The position numbers and the translations under genes are program-made. A DNA stretch of 64,000 bases from NCBI GenBank assembly GCA_964458015.1, contig CAYWGR010000004.1, positions 1 to 64,000 of the forward strand, in the 5' to 3' direction. Positions 24,365 through 33,722 of the stretch are shown one piece after another. The first letter of the stretch is position 1, and each line of letters begins with the position of its first letter. The notes beneath the pieces are model-generated. The model was not told the DNA's origin and did no database searches. It saw nothing but the letters and a program-made list of their open reading frames with translations. This DNA comes from CAYWGR01 sp964458015. GTDB taxonomy: Bacteria; Planctomycetota; Planctomycetia; Pirellulales; Thermoguttaceae.

Positions 24365-25387
24365 TTAGCTCGCATGCATCGACAATGGGACGAGCCATTG
24401 CTCGAAGAAGGCGGCGATGGTTTGGATGCGCACGTCGGGTTCCCAGAGGCATTGAGCGATGACCCCGCCGGACCCGTAATCGAGTGCGCGTCGCACCGCC
24501 AGAACGGCATCGCGGAATTCCTCATTCTTGCCTGGATTGCGGAACCGCGCCGGATCCATTTCGCCCCAGAAGGTGACGCGGCCGCGATAACGCTTCGCCA
24601 ATCGCTCGATATCCATCAGATGCGTTTGCGAATGAATGGCGTCGATCCCCGTTTTTATCAAGTCGCCGAAAATGTCGAGGATATGGCCGTTGCTCTGGAA
24701 GAAAACGAATTTGTCCTTGGCGTGCAAAATATCGCAATACTGCCGATAAAGCGGGCGGAACATCGTGCGCCACATTTCCGGCGTGACGAGCAATTCGTCG
24801 GTCGAGCCCCAGTCGTCGCGGAAAACAACGCCATCGACATCGGTTTCTGCCCAAAGTTCAAGCTCTTTGCAGGCAAAATCATGCAACATCGCCAACAAGT
24901 TGCGAATATCCTTGGTGCTCCGTGCGAGATCCACAAGAGCCGTTTCCGGACCGCGAAGCTGACGTAGCCGATCGAAAGGCCGAACCTCGGATAAAGCCAA
25001 TACGAAACGATTGCTTGCCTGACAGCTTTTGTTGACCTTCGAAAACCGCGAGTGATCCAACAACTCGGCCGGCGGCTGATACGCGGCGGTCTTGCCGGGC
25101 TCGCAAAGCGGAGAATGCTTAAGGCTCGGTGCAGTTCCTGTCTGACTGACATGCCAGAGGCAACCCCAGGCGTCGGTGAAGTCGCCCGGCTTGTTCGGCT
25201 TGCCCTGCGAACGCTTCCCATGCAACGGAGCGATGTCGGGATGAATGATATCGCTCGGATAGCGTATATTGATCTCGGCTAATTCATCGGCGTCGATTGC
25301 GTCGCCGGACGGCAGCCACAGATCGCGAGGGATACGGGAGGCAGGTTCGTGATTGAGGGTTTTGATAACCAGTTCGCGCGACGTCAT
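24365..25387 (-). CDS. Uroporphyrinogen decarboxylase (URO-D) fold protein, probably not HemE
   Basis: A 340-residue TIM-barrel protein of the URO-D/MtaA superfamily. Recognisable parts are the N-terminal TSRELVIKTLNHEPASRIPR, the central strand ELELWAETDVDGVVFRDDWG (~175-194), FFQSNGHILDIFGDLIKTGI (~230-249) and RVTFWGEMDPARF. True HemE proteins have FAGAPFT-type and conserved Arg substrate motifs near the N-terminus that are missing here, while the pattern matches the planctomycete and Firmicutes group related to corrinoid methyltransferases. It lies just upstream of folD on the same strand, which would fit a one-carbon methyl-transfer role, although no corrinoid protein gene is adjacent. 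The function is inferred from fold only. Confidence 0.85.
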   Translation of the reverse strand: MTSRELVIKTLNHEPASRIPRDLWLPSGDAIDADELAEINIRYPSDIIHPDIAPLHGKRSQGKPNKPGDFTDAWGCLWHVSQTGTAPSLKHSPLCEPGKTAAYQPPAELLDHSRFSKVNKSCQASNRFVLALSEVRPFDRLRQLRGPETALVDLARSTKDIRNLLAMLHDFACKELELWAETDVDGVVFRDDWGSTDELLVTPEMWRTMFRPLYRQYCDILHAKDKFVFFQSNGHILDIFGDLIKTGIDAIHSQTHLMDIERLAKRYRGRVTFWGEMDPARFRNPGKNEEFRDAVLAVRRALDYGSGGVIAQCLWEPDVRIQTIAAFFEQWLVPLSMHAS

Positions 25388-25430
25388 CGGTGGTGCCGTG
25401 GGGGATGGTTTTCGTTTGTTTTAAATTGGT

Positions 25431-25479
25431 CCACATAATAGCGAAAGTGCCGGCGAGGTAACGACCGCCGGCAATTGCG
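25431..25479. repeat. Dispersed CCACATAATA...ACGACCGCCGGCAAT element, copy 1
   Basis: Begins CCACATAATA and ends ACGACCGCCGGCAATTGCG. The same order of blocks, with a few substitutions and one indel, occurs at 60860-60907. It is non-coding and sits upstream of the divergent UroD-like and PilZ-like genes. Confidence 0.7.
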
Positions 25480-25621
25480 TGATTGCAGGTTTACGGCACT
25501 TTCGATTATCCGCGGTTTTATTTAATACCATTAGCGGGGTGAGAATGGGGAAATTATACCATGACAACAGTGTCGTCAACGGGTCTTGCGAGAAATCTTT
25601 TTACAGCCCCCCCTAATTGGT

Positions 25622-26080
25622 ATGCTATGTTTGATTATCTACGTATTGTTGAGTGTTGTTGCCATGCCGTTTTTTACGAAAAAGAAGGATTTCTCGGTCC
25701 AAAGTTTCATTTTGAAGCTGGTGAACAACAATTGCCCTGAATTGACCGCGATGTTGGAAGGCCCCCGGATCGAAAGCCGGGTCAATATGGTCGTGGTCGT
25801 CATGATCGTGCCGATGGAGAAGGGCCGGCCGCAGGTGGGGCGCACGTTCATGGCCGTCACCAAGGAGTTTTCAACATCCGGCGTGGCCGTCGTGCTCAAT
25901 GGGCCTCAACCGCTCGACCAGGTCATACTTGGATTTCGCTACGAAGGGGCGATGACCTTCATGCGGGCCGAAGCGAAACACCTGAATCCGATGGGCGGCG
26001 GCTTCTATCAACTCGGCTTCCAAATGCTCGAGACGGTCAACGTAGGAGATTGGCCCGAACTCAAGTCGCTGGGCTTCTAA
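25622..26080 (+). CDS. Small membrane-anchored protein with a PilZ-like domain
   Basis: A 152-residue protein with one N-terminal membrane helix (LCLIIYVLLSVVAMPFF) and a cytoplasmic beta-type domain (~25-150). The segment TKEFSTSGVAVVLNGP resembles the D/N-x-S-x-x-G motif of PilZ domains, and GGGFYQLGFQM fits the strand that follows, but the arginine pair RxxxR that normally binds cyclic di-GMP is not obvious (MEKGRPQVGR is the nearest). It could be a degenerate PilZ domain or another small barrel. ATG 25622 is preferred to a TTG at 25586 because the helix then begins at the N-terminus. Two c-di-GMP-type enzymes elsewhere in the window make a PilZ assignment attractive but do not prove it. 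Confidence 0.65.
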   Translation: MLCLIIYVLLSVVAMPFFTKKKDFSVQSFILKLVNNNCPELTAMLEGPRIESRVNMVVVVMIVPMEKGRPQVGRTFMAVTKEFSTSGVAVVLNGPQPLDQVILGFRYEGAMTFMRAEAKHLNPMGGGFYQLGFQMLETVNVGDWPELKSLGF

Positions 26081-26409
26081 ATCGGTCGAATCTTGATACA
26101 CGGAGATTTGGGGGAGGTAGTCCTTCAACCTCCTCGACTGTGTGTTCTTCACCGGCTCAAGCTCTTCGGACTTAGGATAAGCAATGTCGGTAGGTCCGGG
26201 CACCGACCGAAGGTTGGTCAATGGGCAATCTAATAAGCAGGCTTTTTCAGCCCGGCATTACCCGACATTTTCTTCCTGAGCATCAACCGTTCTCTTCGGA
26301 AACTTTTCAAGAGGGTGGCCAGGAACGTGCTATTTCCTGTATCATGCAATTGTTATGTGCACGTGTTTTATGTGTACAAATAGGCATCAGGGCCTGAGAC
26401 AAAAGAATC
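26081..26409. other. Intergenic stretch, no gene recognised
   Basis: 329 bases between the PilZ-like gene and the propeller-protein gene. A short imperfect hairpin around 26191-26218 (GGTCCGGGCACCGACCGAAGG region) is the only structure noticed. It should contain the promoter of the propeller-protein gene, but no convincing -35/-10 pair was found. Confidence 0.5.
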
Positions 26410-28584
26410 ATGAAATGGCTGGAAGGTCTAGTGGGATTTTCGTTGATGATTGATCTCGTAACGTTAGCTGCCGGGGCAGAATCAACTTCAACCAAGATTG
26501 GCAAATTCCCGCAAGAATATGCCCAGTGTTATACCATAGAGCAGGGACTTCCTTCCAACGATGTTCTATCGGTATGCCTTGACGCCCAGGGACGCATCTT
26601 TGCTCAAACCCAAAAAGGCTGGGCTGTCTGGAGTGATCGTAAGTGGTCAAAATGCGATGCTCCAGCGGCGAATGCACTCGTTGACAACGTTGATTCTTCA
26701 AACTATGCATCATTTCCCGAACCTGTGAACCAGGTTGCAAAAGGTCCAAAAGATCGGCTTGTCATTGCTACCAACAAAGGGCTCTTGGAACGAAAAAAGG
26801 CATGTTTTCAGCCACTGGTTGTCGAGGATGGTCGAGGATGCCGCTGGGGCTGCTCGGATGTTCGCGGCGTCATCTTTGATTCCAAGGGGCAACTCTGGTT
26901 CAGCACACCTGCTGGTATTGCTTGTCAAACAATACAGGGTTGGAAGTTCTTCACAGGTCAGCAGGGGCTGCCTTATAGTGATTTCACTCGCATGTGTGCG
27001 GGACCGGATGGAGTTGTTTGGTTCGGCACTCATCTCGGGGCAATTCGGTTCGATGGATCCAATTGGGCCTATCGTCAAGGACGTCGATGGCTGCCCAACG
27101 ATGATGTTCGCGACATCGTCGTGGATGCAAAGGGCAACGCTTGGTTTGCGACGGCCGTAGGTGTTGGGTGTATCGAGCAAAGAATGATTACCTTGGCTGA
27201 AAAAGCATCCTTCTATGAAGATGAAATGGATCGCTGCATCCGGCGCACCCCGTATGGTTATGTTTCCGAAGTAGAACTTGCCCGGCCCGGTGATAAAAGC
27301 CGCATATTCCGCCACGATAGCGACAATGATGGATTGTGGACAAGCATGTACGGTGCTGGGGAATGTTTTGCCTATGGCGCCAAGCATGATCCGAAAGCAA
27401 AGAATCGCGCCAAACAAGCTTTCGAGGCGTTGCGTTTCTTGCAGAAAGTGACCCAGGGCTGTGAGCATAGCCCGCCGATAGGTTATGTTGCGAGAACGAT
27501 TTTACCAACGGATGGGCCTGATCCCAATGTTGGTCTTCTTGAAAGAGATCGAATCCAGCAACGGACCGAGGATCCGCTATGGAAAGTATATGAACCGCGC
27601 TGGCCGAAAAGTGCGGACGGTAAATGGTACTGGAAAAGTGACACCAGTTCCGATGAGCTAGATGGACACTATTTCTTTTACCCGTTGTACTACGATCTGG
27701 TTGCCGATACGGAAGAAGAGAAATCGCGAGTACGTGAGGTTGTACGCGATCTTACCGACCATCTGATTAACCATGATTATTGTTTGATCGATCACGACGG
27801 CAAGCCCACGCGCTGGGCTGTCTATGGACCCAAACAGCTTAATCACGATCCAAATTGGTGGGCGGATCGGGGGTTGAAGTCGCTCAGCATCCTAGCCTAT
27901 TTGGCCGTGGCTGAGCATATTACAGGCGATCCAAAATATGGCAAGCATCTGGAAAAGCTTGTCAACGAACACTCGTATGACGCCAACATGATGACGCCAA
28001 AAACCCAGCGAGGCATCGGTTCAGGCAATCAATCCGATGATGAAATGGCATTCATGTCGTTCTACAGCTTAATGAAGTATGCCAAGAACGATAAACTGCG
28101 GCAGCAGGTTTTGGTTTCCTTCTACAACGCCTGGGTTCTCGAAGAACCGGAGATGAATCCTTTCTTTCATTTTGCCTATGCGGCCTTTGGACTCAAAGCG
28201 TCGCCCCCCAAAATATCTCTTGGTCCCTGGGATGAGCCGATCGAAAATTCCACAGCGCCGTTTGCGCCCTGGAACGGCTGGCTTGAAGATTCCGTGGCTA
28301 CATTGAAGGGCTTCCCTTTGGATCGGCTCAATTGGGCGTCGAAAAACAGCCACCGGCTGGACATCGTAAAACTACCGCGTCAACAGTCGCTGGCGACGAT
28401 TCGCACGGGCTATCGCGTCAACGGTAAAGTGATCCCCGTCGAAAACCGCCACTTCAACCATTGGAATACGGACCCCTGGCAACTAGACTACGATGGTGAT
28501 GGGCGACAATTGGCCAACGGAACCGTGTTTCTGCTGCCATACTACATGGGCCTTTACCACGGCCTATTCAATGAAGTCGAATAA
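26410..28584 (+). CDS. Exported two-component-regulator-type propeller protein with alpha-toroid-like domain
   Basis: A 724-residue protein with a signal peptide (LVGFSLMIDLVTLAAGA, to ~24). The N-terminal third (~40-265) has the repeats of the sensor beta-propeller found in hybrid two-component regulators: GLPSNDVLSVCLDAQG, GQLWFSTPAGIACQ, GVVWFGTHLGAIRFDG and GNAWFATAVGVGC. Instead of a histidine kinase, the remainder (~290-724) is a soluble helical domain with features of an alpha/alpha toroid (SFYEDEMDRCIRRTPYGYV, SDTSSDELDGHYFFYPLYYD, SDDEMAFMSFYSLMKYAKND), of the kind found in glycoside hydrolases and polysaccharide lyases. No catalytic residues can be named. Base composition is lower in G+C than the neighbours. 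It looks like a lone gene; an exported carbohydrate-related role is inferred. Confidence 0.78.
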   Translation: MKWLEGLVGFSLMIDLVTLAAGAESTSTKIGKFPQEYAQCYTIEQGLPSNDVLSVCLDAQGRIFAQTQKGWAVWSDRKWSKCDAPAANALVDNVDSSNYASFPEPVNQVAKGPKDRLVIATNKGLLERKKACFQPLVVEDGRGCRWGCSDVRGVIFDSKGQLWFSTPAGIACQTIQGWKFFTGQQGLPYSDFTRMCAGPDGVVWFGTHLGAIRFDGSNWAYRQGRRWLPNDDVRDIVVDAKGNAWFATAVGVGCIEQRMITLAEKASFYEDEMDRCIRRTPYGYVSEVELARPGDKSRIFRHDSDNDGLWTSMYGAGECFAYGAKHDPKAKNRAKQAFEALRFLQKVTQGCEHSPPIGYVARTILPTDGPDPNVGLLERDRIQQRTEDPLWKVYEPRWPKSADGKWYWKSDTSSDELDGHYFFYPLYYDLVADTEEEKSRVREVVRDLTDHLINHDYCLIDHDGKPTRWAVYGPKQLNHDPNWWADRGLKSLSILAYLAVAEHITGDPKYGKHLEKLVNEHSYDANMMTPKTQRGIGSGNQSDDEMAFMSFYSLMKYAKNDKLRQQVLVSFYNAWVLEEPEMNPFFHFAYAAFGLKASPPKISLGPWDEPIENSTAPFAPWNGWLEDSVATLKGFPLDRLNWASKNSHRLDIVKLPRQQSLATIRTGYRVNGKVIPVENRHFNHWNTDPWQLDYDGDGRQLANGTVFLLPYYMGLYHGLFNEVE

Positions 28585-28617
28585 GGTCGCACCAAATTGC
28601 CGTGAGATCAGTGTTGC

Positions 28618-28773
28618 TCAATCTTTTTCAATGTCCGGCGTCTCGATGTCGGCCTGGGAATGGAGATGTTCTGAAGAGCCGGGCGTGGAGACGACCTTAT
28701 AGATGCACCAACCGAGGAGCGCGGTCACGCCGCCCACCGACGCCGTCATGATGATCCAACCGCCGAAGGTCAT
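28618..28773 (-). CDS. Small single-helix subunit of the NSS transporter (MetS-like)
   Basis: A 51-residue protein with one membrane helix (GGWIIMTASVGGVTALLGWC) followed by a short polar tail (STPGSSEHLHSQADI). Its ATG overlaps the stop codon of the sodium-dependent transporter gene in an ATGA, so it is translationally coupled. Position, size and topology match the MetS-type small subunit that accompanies NSS family methionine/alanine importers. The longer frame open to 28962 is only antisense-free read-through of the transporter's end and is not used. As a small gene it could easily be missed. Confidence 0.7.
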   Translation of the reverse strand: MTFGGWIIMTASVGGVTALLGWCIYKVVSTPGSSEHLHSQADIETPDIEKD

Positions 28774-30395
28774 GAGCTTCTCTCCGATTGCTTGCGTTCC
28801 GCCGCTTCCCAACGCTTGATGGATTGGGTCACCAGCAAGAAAAATAGCGCGGCGACGATTGCGATGAAACCAACCGAAGCTTGGGCCACTGGGTTTTCCC
28901 AAAGCTGTTGGAGCCGCGTCGTCTGTTTGGGATTGAGCGGCGCGAAAAATTCTCGGTAGCACCAGAAGGCGAAAATCAAAATCAAATACGAAGGCGAAAC
29001 ATATTTGATGATGAATTTCACGAAGCCGGGGATGTAAATTTCCGCGCCGCGCCGAAGCTCCTCGAAACCGCGCTCAACACCCAACACCCAGCCGAATAAA
29101 ATCGCCTGGAATGTGGCCAGCACGTAAATGGCAAACGTGCCGATCCAAAAATCGATGGTATCCAGAGCGAGCAGATCTTTCGAAAAATAGACGACGAATG
29201 CCGCGCCCACGGCCGTAATGAAACCGAGCAACGTGACCGATGCTTTGCGCTTCAGTCCCAAGCCCTCTTCCAGCAGCGCGATGGCCGGCTGAAGCATCGA
29301 AAGAGAACTGGTTAAAGCCGCTAAAAAAAGCAGGAAAAAGAAAAGGAAACCGACGATTTGACCCGCCGCCATCTGGTTGAACACGTTGGGCAGCGTGATG
29401 AAGCCCAATCCAAAGGTCGAGGTCGGATTATCCAGTACGCCATACCCCAAAAAAACAAAGGCGGCCGGGATGGTAATCAACCCGCCAAGGGCCACTTCGC
29501 AAAATTCATTGCCCGCGGCCGACGTTAAACTAGAGAGTGCAATATCGTCGTCTTTGCGCAAATAGCTGGCATACGTGACGACGATGCCGAAGCCGACCGA
29601 AAGCGAAAAGAAGATCTGGCCCGCCGCTTCGAGCCACATGTTGGGATTGCTAAGCGATTCCCAGAACGTGACGCGAGCCGTGGTGGGATTCCACATGAAT
29701 CCAAGCCCGTTCAGCACGTTTTGGTCCGGTTTGGCCGGATCGGGCGTGCCTAGGGTCAAGACGCGCGCCAGCACGATCAACGCACAAACGATCAGCGCGG
29801 GCATAGCCCAGGAGCAGCACCATTCGATGCCCTTGCTCAGCCCTCGATAGATCAGCACGAAATTGAGGATGAAGCAAACGACCAAGAAAAACATGGCCGA
29901 GCCGAGCATGCCTTCGCCGGGGTTCGAGATCGCCTCGCCATTGCCGTTCATCCCCACGAAGTTCGCAAAAAAGGCGCTATATTTGGCCGGCGACGAGCCG
30001 AAATCCATCGCTCCGGCCAGATAGCGGATCGCGTAGGCCAAGCACCAGCCCTCGATATACACGTAATACATGTAGATCATTACGGGAATCACGATGGCCA
30101 AAACGCCGAAGTAAGGGGCGAGCCTGTTCTTCCAGATCGAGCGATAGATGCCGGGCGTCGAGTTGAAGCCTTGCGTTCCGCCGTAGCGGCCCATGGCCCA
30201 TTCGACCCAGCAAAATGGCAATCCCAGAAGCAGCAGGGCGGTGAAGTAAGGGATCATGAAGGCCCCGCCGTCGTACTTGGCCGCCAAGCCTGGGAATCGC
30301 AGGAAATTGCCGAGCCCCACCGCGCTGCCCGTCACCGCCAGTATGACGCCCATCCGCGAGCCCCAAGCTTCCTTGCTCCCATTCTCTCCGTTCAT
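28770..30395 (-). CDS. Sodium-dependent transporter, NSS (SNF) family
   Basis: A 541-residue inner-membrane sodium:solute symporter of the neurotransmitter-sodium-symporter family, probably for an amino acid. It has about twelve helices. Helix 1 carries the sodium/substrate site motif as GVILAVTGSAVGLGNFLRFP (~13-32), and the GGAFMIPYF and YASYLRKDD segments are also family hallmarks. Length is typical for bacterial NSS proteins. Its start codon overlaps the stop of cstA (ATGA), and its own stop overlaps a 51-residue small subunit gene, so three proteins are co-translated. The pairing with CstA, an importer of peptides or pyruvate, points to use of amino-acid or peptide carbon. The substrate cannot be read from the sequence. 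Confidence 0.92.
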   Translation of the reverse strand: MNGENGSKEAWGSRMGVILAVTGSAVGLGNFLRFPGLAAKYDGGAFMIPYFTALLLLGLPFCWVEWAMGRYGGTQGFNSTPGIYRSIWKNRLAPYFGVLAIVIPVMIYMYYVYIEGWCLAYAIRYLAGAMDFGSSPAKYSAFFANFVGMNGNGEAISNPGEGMLGSAMFFLVVCFILNFVLIYRGLSKGIEWCCSWAMPALIVCALIVLARVLTLGTPDPAKPDQNVLNGLGFMWNPTTARVTFWESLSNPNMWLEAAGQIFFSLSVGFGIVVTYASYLRKDDDIALSSLTSAAGNEFCEVALGGLITIPAAFVFLGYGVLDNPTSTFGLGFITLPNVFNQMAAGQIVGFLFFFLLFLAALTSSLSMLQPAIALLEEGLGLKRKASVTLLGFITAVGAAFVVYFSKDLLALDTIDFWIGTFAIYVLATFQAILFGWVLGVERGFEELRRGAEIYIPGFVKFIIKYVSPSYLILIFAFWCYREFFAPLNPKQTTRLQQLWENPVAQASVGFIAIVAALFFLLVTQSIKRWEAAERKQSERSS

Positions 30396-32269
30396 GCCAA
30401 CTCCTCTTCAGCGAGTTCCACTGCTTTGCGTCGGCCGTTCATCAGCAAAACATACCAGCGGCGGGCGGTGTCTAACGTGATGATGACCGTCAACGTCAGC
30501 ATGATCGAGGCCAGAACGCAGGCCAGCTTCAACAGGAACCGTTGCGTCGGGTCAGACTCCGGTTTTTGCCACCACATCAGAATGCTTTGCACGCCCGCGG
30601 TGAAGGTCGTGGTCATGGCGAACACCAGCGGGATGCCCGTGCATAGGGCATACCTGCGTTTGGGGGCGTGTTGCAGCAGATACGTGGTTCCGACGGCCAA
30701 GGCGATCGTGGCCAGCAGTTGGTTGGCGATGCCGAGCATGCGCCAAAGCGTGTCGAGGTTGCCTATGTAGAGCAAACCGCCCCAAAGCGTGCAAACCACG
30801 ATGCTCATCGTAACATTCAAGGCCCAGTTGGGCTGATTCCCGAGTTCATACTTCGGATTGAACTGCGACAGAGTTTCTTGGAAGACGAACCGGGCCACGC
30901 GCGTGCCGGTCTCCAGCAACGTCATGATAAACAATGCCTCGAACATGATGATGAAGTGATACCAATAGGCCATCAATTCCTTCATCATCGGCAGGCTCGA
31001 AAACACCTTGGCCATGCCCACGGCCAGCGTCACCGCGCCGCCGGTGCGGCCGACGAGCTTTTCCTCGACGCCGGCTTCCAACGCCGGCAGCTCCTTGGGC
31101 GATAGATCCCAGTTGTGTTGCTGCTTGGCGTTCACGACCATCGCGTCGTACTTGGCAACCTCGGCGGGCGTGGATTCGGGCGTGTTGATGCGGAAATAGT
31201 CGCCAGGCTCCAAGGCACAGGCGGCCACCAGGGCCGTAAGGGCCACGAAACCTTCCAGAATCATCGCGCCGTAACCGATCGGCAGCATGTTTGATTCCTT
31301 GTTGATCATTTTCGGCGTAGTGCCCGAGGCAATCAGGGCGTGGAACCCGGAAAGCGCGCCGCACATGATCACAATGCACACGAAAGGCCACACCGCGCCC
31401 GAAACCACCGGCCCGCCGCCCGCGAGAAACGGCGTAACGGCCGGCATCTTCAAATCGGGCTGGGCCACGAAAATCCCCACGGCCAAAACGATGATGACGC
31501 CGATTTTCATGTAGGAGCTAAGATAATCGCGCGGACACATCAACACCCAAACCGGCAAGATCGAGGCAATCGCCGCGTAGGCCGGCAGCATGATCGACAA
31601 CGTTTTTTCGCTGAAGATCAGGTAGTGGCCCAGGGCCGAATCGGCAAATGGTTTGCCCAGAAAAACGCCCAACATGACAATCGTGACGCCCACGATCGAG
31701 GCCTCGGCAATTTTTCCGGGGCGAATCTTGTACATCCAAGCGCCCGTCAACAACGCGGCGGGAATCGTGGTGATGATCGTGAACATGCCCCAGGGGCTAT
31801 GCCCCAACGCCTTGACGACCACAATGGCCACGCTCGCCAATACCGCAATGACGATGAACAGCGTGGCCACGGCCGTCGTAGCGCCGGCCACGGGACCGAT
31901 CGTGTTTCGGGCAATTTTCGGCAGCGTCAACCCATTGTTGCGAACCGAGGCCACGAGGACCACGAAGTCGTGTACGCCGCCTGCCAGACATGCCCCGATG
32001 ATGATCCACGAAAAACCGGGAAAGTATCCCCACTGCGACGCCAACACCGGGCCGATAAGCGGGCCGGGGCCGGCAATGGCCGCAAAGTGGTGGCCGAATA
32101 AAACAAGCCCTTTGGTCGGATGATAATCGACCCCGTCGCGAAGCCGATGGGCCGGCGTGATATGGTTGTCGTTGAGCATGGCCACTTTCGTAGCCAAAAA
32201 CGCCCCATAAAAACGATAGGAAACCAAAAACGCCGCCAAAGCGGTGACGACAAGCCAAAGTGAATTCAT
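30392..32269 (-). CDS. cstA: Carbon starvation protein CstA family transporter
   Basis: A 625-residue inner-membrane transporter, known in enterobacteria as a peptide or pyruvate importer induced on carbon starvation. About sixteen helices are predicted. CstA landmarks are present: PTKGLVLFGHHFAAIAGPGP (~52-71), GPVLASQWGYFPGFSWIIIG (~73-92), GGVHDFVVLVASVRNNGLTL (~96-115) and SGFHALIASGTTPKMINKES in the middle. A soluble insert around residue 355-400 (GDYFRINTPESTPAEVAKYD and a following helix) interrupts the second half, as in other planctomycete and Bacteroidota copies. The first gene of a three-gene operon with the NSS transporter and its small subunit. No YjiX-type small partner is present. 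Confidence 0.95.
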   Translation of the reverse strand: MNSLWLVVTALAAFLVSYRFYGAFLATKVAMLNDNHITPAHRLRDGVDYHPTKGLVLFGHHFAAIAGPGPLIGPVLASQWGYFPGFSWIIIGACLAGGVHDFVVLVASVRNNGLTLPKIARNTIGPVAGATTAVATLFIVIAVLASVAIVVVKALGHSPWGMFTIITTIPAALLTGAWMYKIRPGKIAEASIVGVTIVMLGVFLGKPFADSALGHYLIFSEKTLSIMLPAYAAIASILPVWVLMCPRDYLSSYMKIGVIIVLAVGIFVAQPDLKMPAVTPFLAGGGPVVSGAVWPFVCIVIMCGALSGFHALIASGTTPKMINKESNMLPIGYGAMILEGFVALTALVAACALEPGDYFRINTPESTPAEVAKYDAMVVNAKQQHNWDLSPKELPALEAGVEEKLVGRTGGAVTLAVGMAKVFSSLPMMKELMAYWYHFIIMFEALFIMTLLETGTRVARFVFQETLSQFNPKYELGNQPNWALNVTMSIVVCTLWGGLLYIGNLDTLWRMLGIANQLLATIALAVGTTYLLQHAPKRRYALCTGIPLVFAMTTTFTAGVQSILMWWQKPESDPTQRFLLKLACVLASIMLTLTVIITLDTARRWYVLLMNGRRKAVELAEEELA

Positions 32270-32371
32270 TTTGGGGGGAATCCTGCAAATGTTGCTGTCA
32301 TTACTATCATATTACTTTAGGGGGAATTCAGCAACCAGACTTTCCCCAATGGACGCCCACGCTGAACGCGC

Positions 32372-32377
32372 TATAAT
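32372..32377 (+). promoter_or_regulatory. Possible -10 element upstream of trxB
   Basis: TATAAT, with no clear -35 at the proper distance. It lies about 140 bases before the GTG start of trxB and after the divergent cstA start. An imperfect hairpin (CCACGCTTGACGTGG, ~32418-32432) follows downstream. Confidence 0.3.
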
Positions 32378-32516
32378 GTTCCTGATAGCTAGGTAGAAAC
32401 TAAATCGGGTGCCACCGCCACGCTTGACGTGGGCATGTGGAAAACGTGAATAAAACATCCTAATCGTGCTTGTACTGGCAGTTTAGGGCTGTTTGGAATA
32501 ACTAAAGGAGTCTTTC

Positions 32517-33563
32517 GTGCCTGAAAAAGTCATCATTATCGGTAGCGGTCCCGCTGGTTGGGCCTCGGCCATTTACACGGCCCGGGCTGCTTTGAAGCCC
32601 GTCTTGTTCGAGGGGGCCATAACCGAGGAAAATCGCCTGGCAGGCACGCTGCCCTTGGGGCAGTTGGCCCTCACGACCGAGATCGAGAACTATCCCGGCT
32701 ATCCCGCCGGCGATTTGACCTCCTTCTTGGAAAGTTCGCTGCCCGAGGACAAACGCCGTTTCATGGCTCCGCACAACCGTGAGGGCGTCAGTGGGCCGGA
32801 GCTGATGGAGCTGATGCGCCAGCAGGCCCAAAACTTCGGCACCCGCATCATCACCGAAGACGTTGTCGACGTAGACTTCTCAGTTCAGCCCTTTCGGCTC
32901 ACCGCTTCCGACGGTAATGTCTACGAGTCGCATACCGTGATCGTGGCCACGGGCGCGAAGGCCAATTACCTTGGTCTGCCTTCGGAAGAGCAGTATAAGA
33001 ACCGCGGCGTCAGTGCGTGTGCCGTGTGCGACGGCGCGTTGCCGCGGTTCCGCAACAAGCCGCTGGCCGTGTTCGGCGGCGGCGATTCGGCCGTCGAAGA
33101 GGCCGACTATCTCACCAAGTTTGCCAGCAAGGTGTATTTGGTGCATCGCCGCAACGAGCTTCGCGCGTCGAAGATCATGGCCGAACGCGCCATGAACCAT
33201 CCGAAAATCGAGATTCTTTGGAGCCGGACGCTGCTCGAAGTTTTAGGCAACGACAAGGACGGCGTAACCGGCATCCGGCTTGCCAGCACGGCGGGCGAGC
33301 CCGAGTTGGTTAAAGACGTGACCGGCGTATTCATGGCGATTGGCCACACGCCGAATACGGCCTTTCTGAAAGGCCGGCTTGAGCTGACCGAAAAGAAATA
33401 CATCAAATGGACGACGCCTGCGCGGACCTACACGAGCGTGGACGGCGTTTTTGCGGCCGGCGACGTCGCCGACGACTATTACCGTCAAGCCATCACCGCC
33501 GCCGGCAGCGGCTGCATGGCCGCGCTCGATGCCGAACGCTGGCTCGCCGCCAAGGGGCTGTAG
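32517..33563 (+). CDS. trxB: Thioredoxin reductase
   Basis: A 348-residue flavoprotein that uses NADPH to reduce thioredoxin in the cytoplasm. The FAD site [17 protein letters not shown] (~8-24), the redox-active CAVCDG (~162-167), the NADPH site [20 protein letters not shown] (~178-197) and the second FAD motif [20 protein letters not shown] (~306-325) are all present. About 15 extra residues ([19 protein letters not shown], ~71-89) precede the GPELMELM helix, compared with the E. coli enzyme. The start is GTG 32517, supported by AAAGGAG seven bases upstream. Monocistronic: cstA is divergent, and the ATPase gene that follows starts about 160 bases later. Confidence 0.97.
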   Translation: MPEKVIIIGSGPAGWASAIYTARAALKPVLFEGAITEENRLAGTLPLGQLALTTEIENYPGYPAGDLTSFLESSLPEDKRRFMAPHNREGVSGPELMELMRQQAQNFGTRIITEDVVDVDFSVQPFRLTASDGNVYESHTVIVATGAKANYLGLPSEEQYKNRGVSACAVCDGALPRFRNKPLAVFGGGDSAVEEADYLTKFASKVYLVHRRNELRASKIMAERAMNHPKIEILWSRTLLEVLGNDKDGVTGIRLASTAGEPELVKDVTGVFMAIGHTPNTAFLKGRLELTEKKYIKWTTPARTYTSVDGVFAAGDVADDYYRQAITAAGSGCMAALDAERWLAAKGL

Positions 33564-33722
33564 GTAGCCCTTGGCGTGGGACGTTGCGGATTTACAAGAA
33601 TAGTTGACTCTCCCCCTAGGTGTAGTAGAATTCAGCGGAAAAGACCAGCTTTCCGAAGATCGAAGCAGTGGCGTCGTAGTTCGTCGAAAAACTGTTGGTG
33701 TGATTTGTCAAATGAGGTATTG

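Noticed and set aside
24365..25387. HemE (true uroporphyrinogen decarboxylase)
   Set aside because: The fold is right but the N-terminal substrate-binding motifs of HemE are not recognisable, and the protein fits the MtaA-like branch better.
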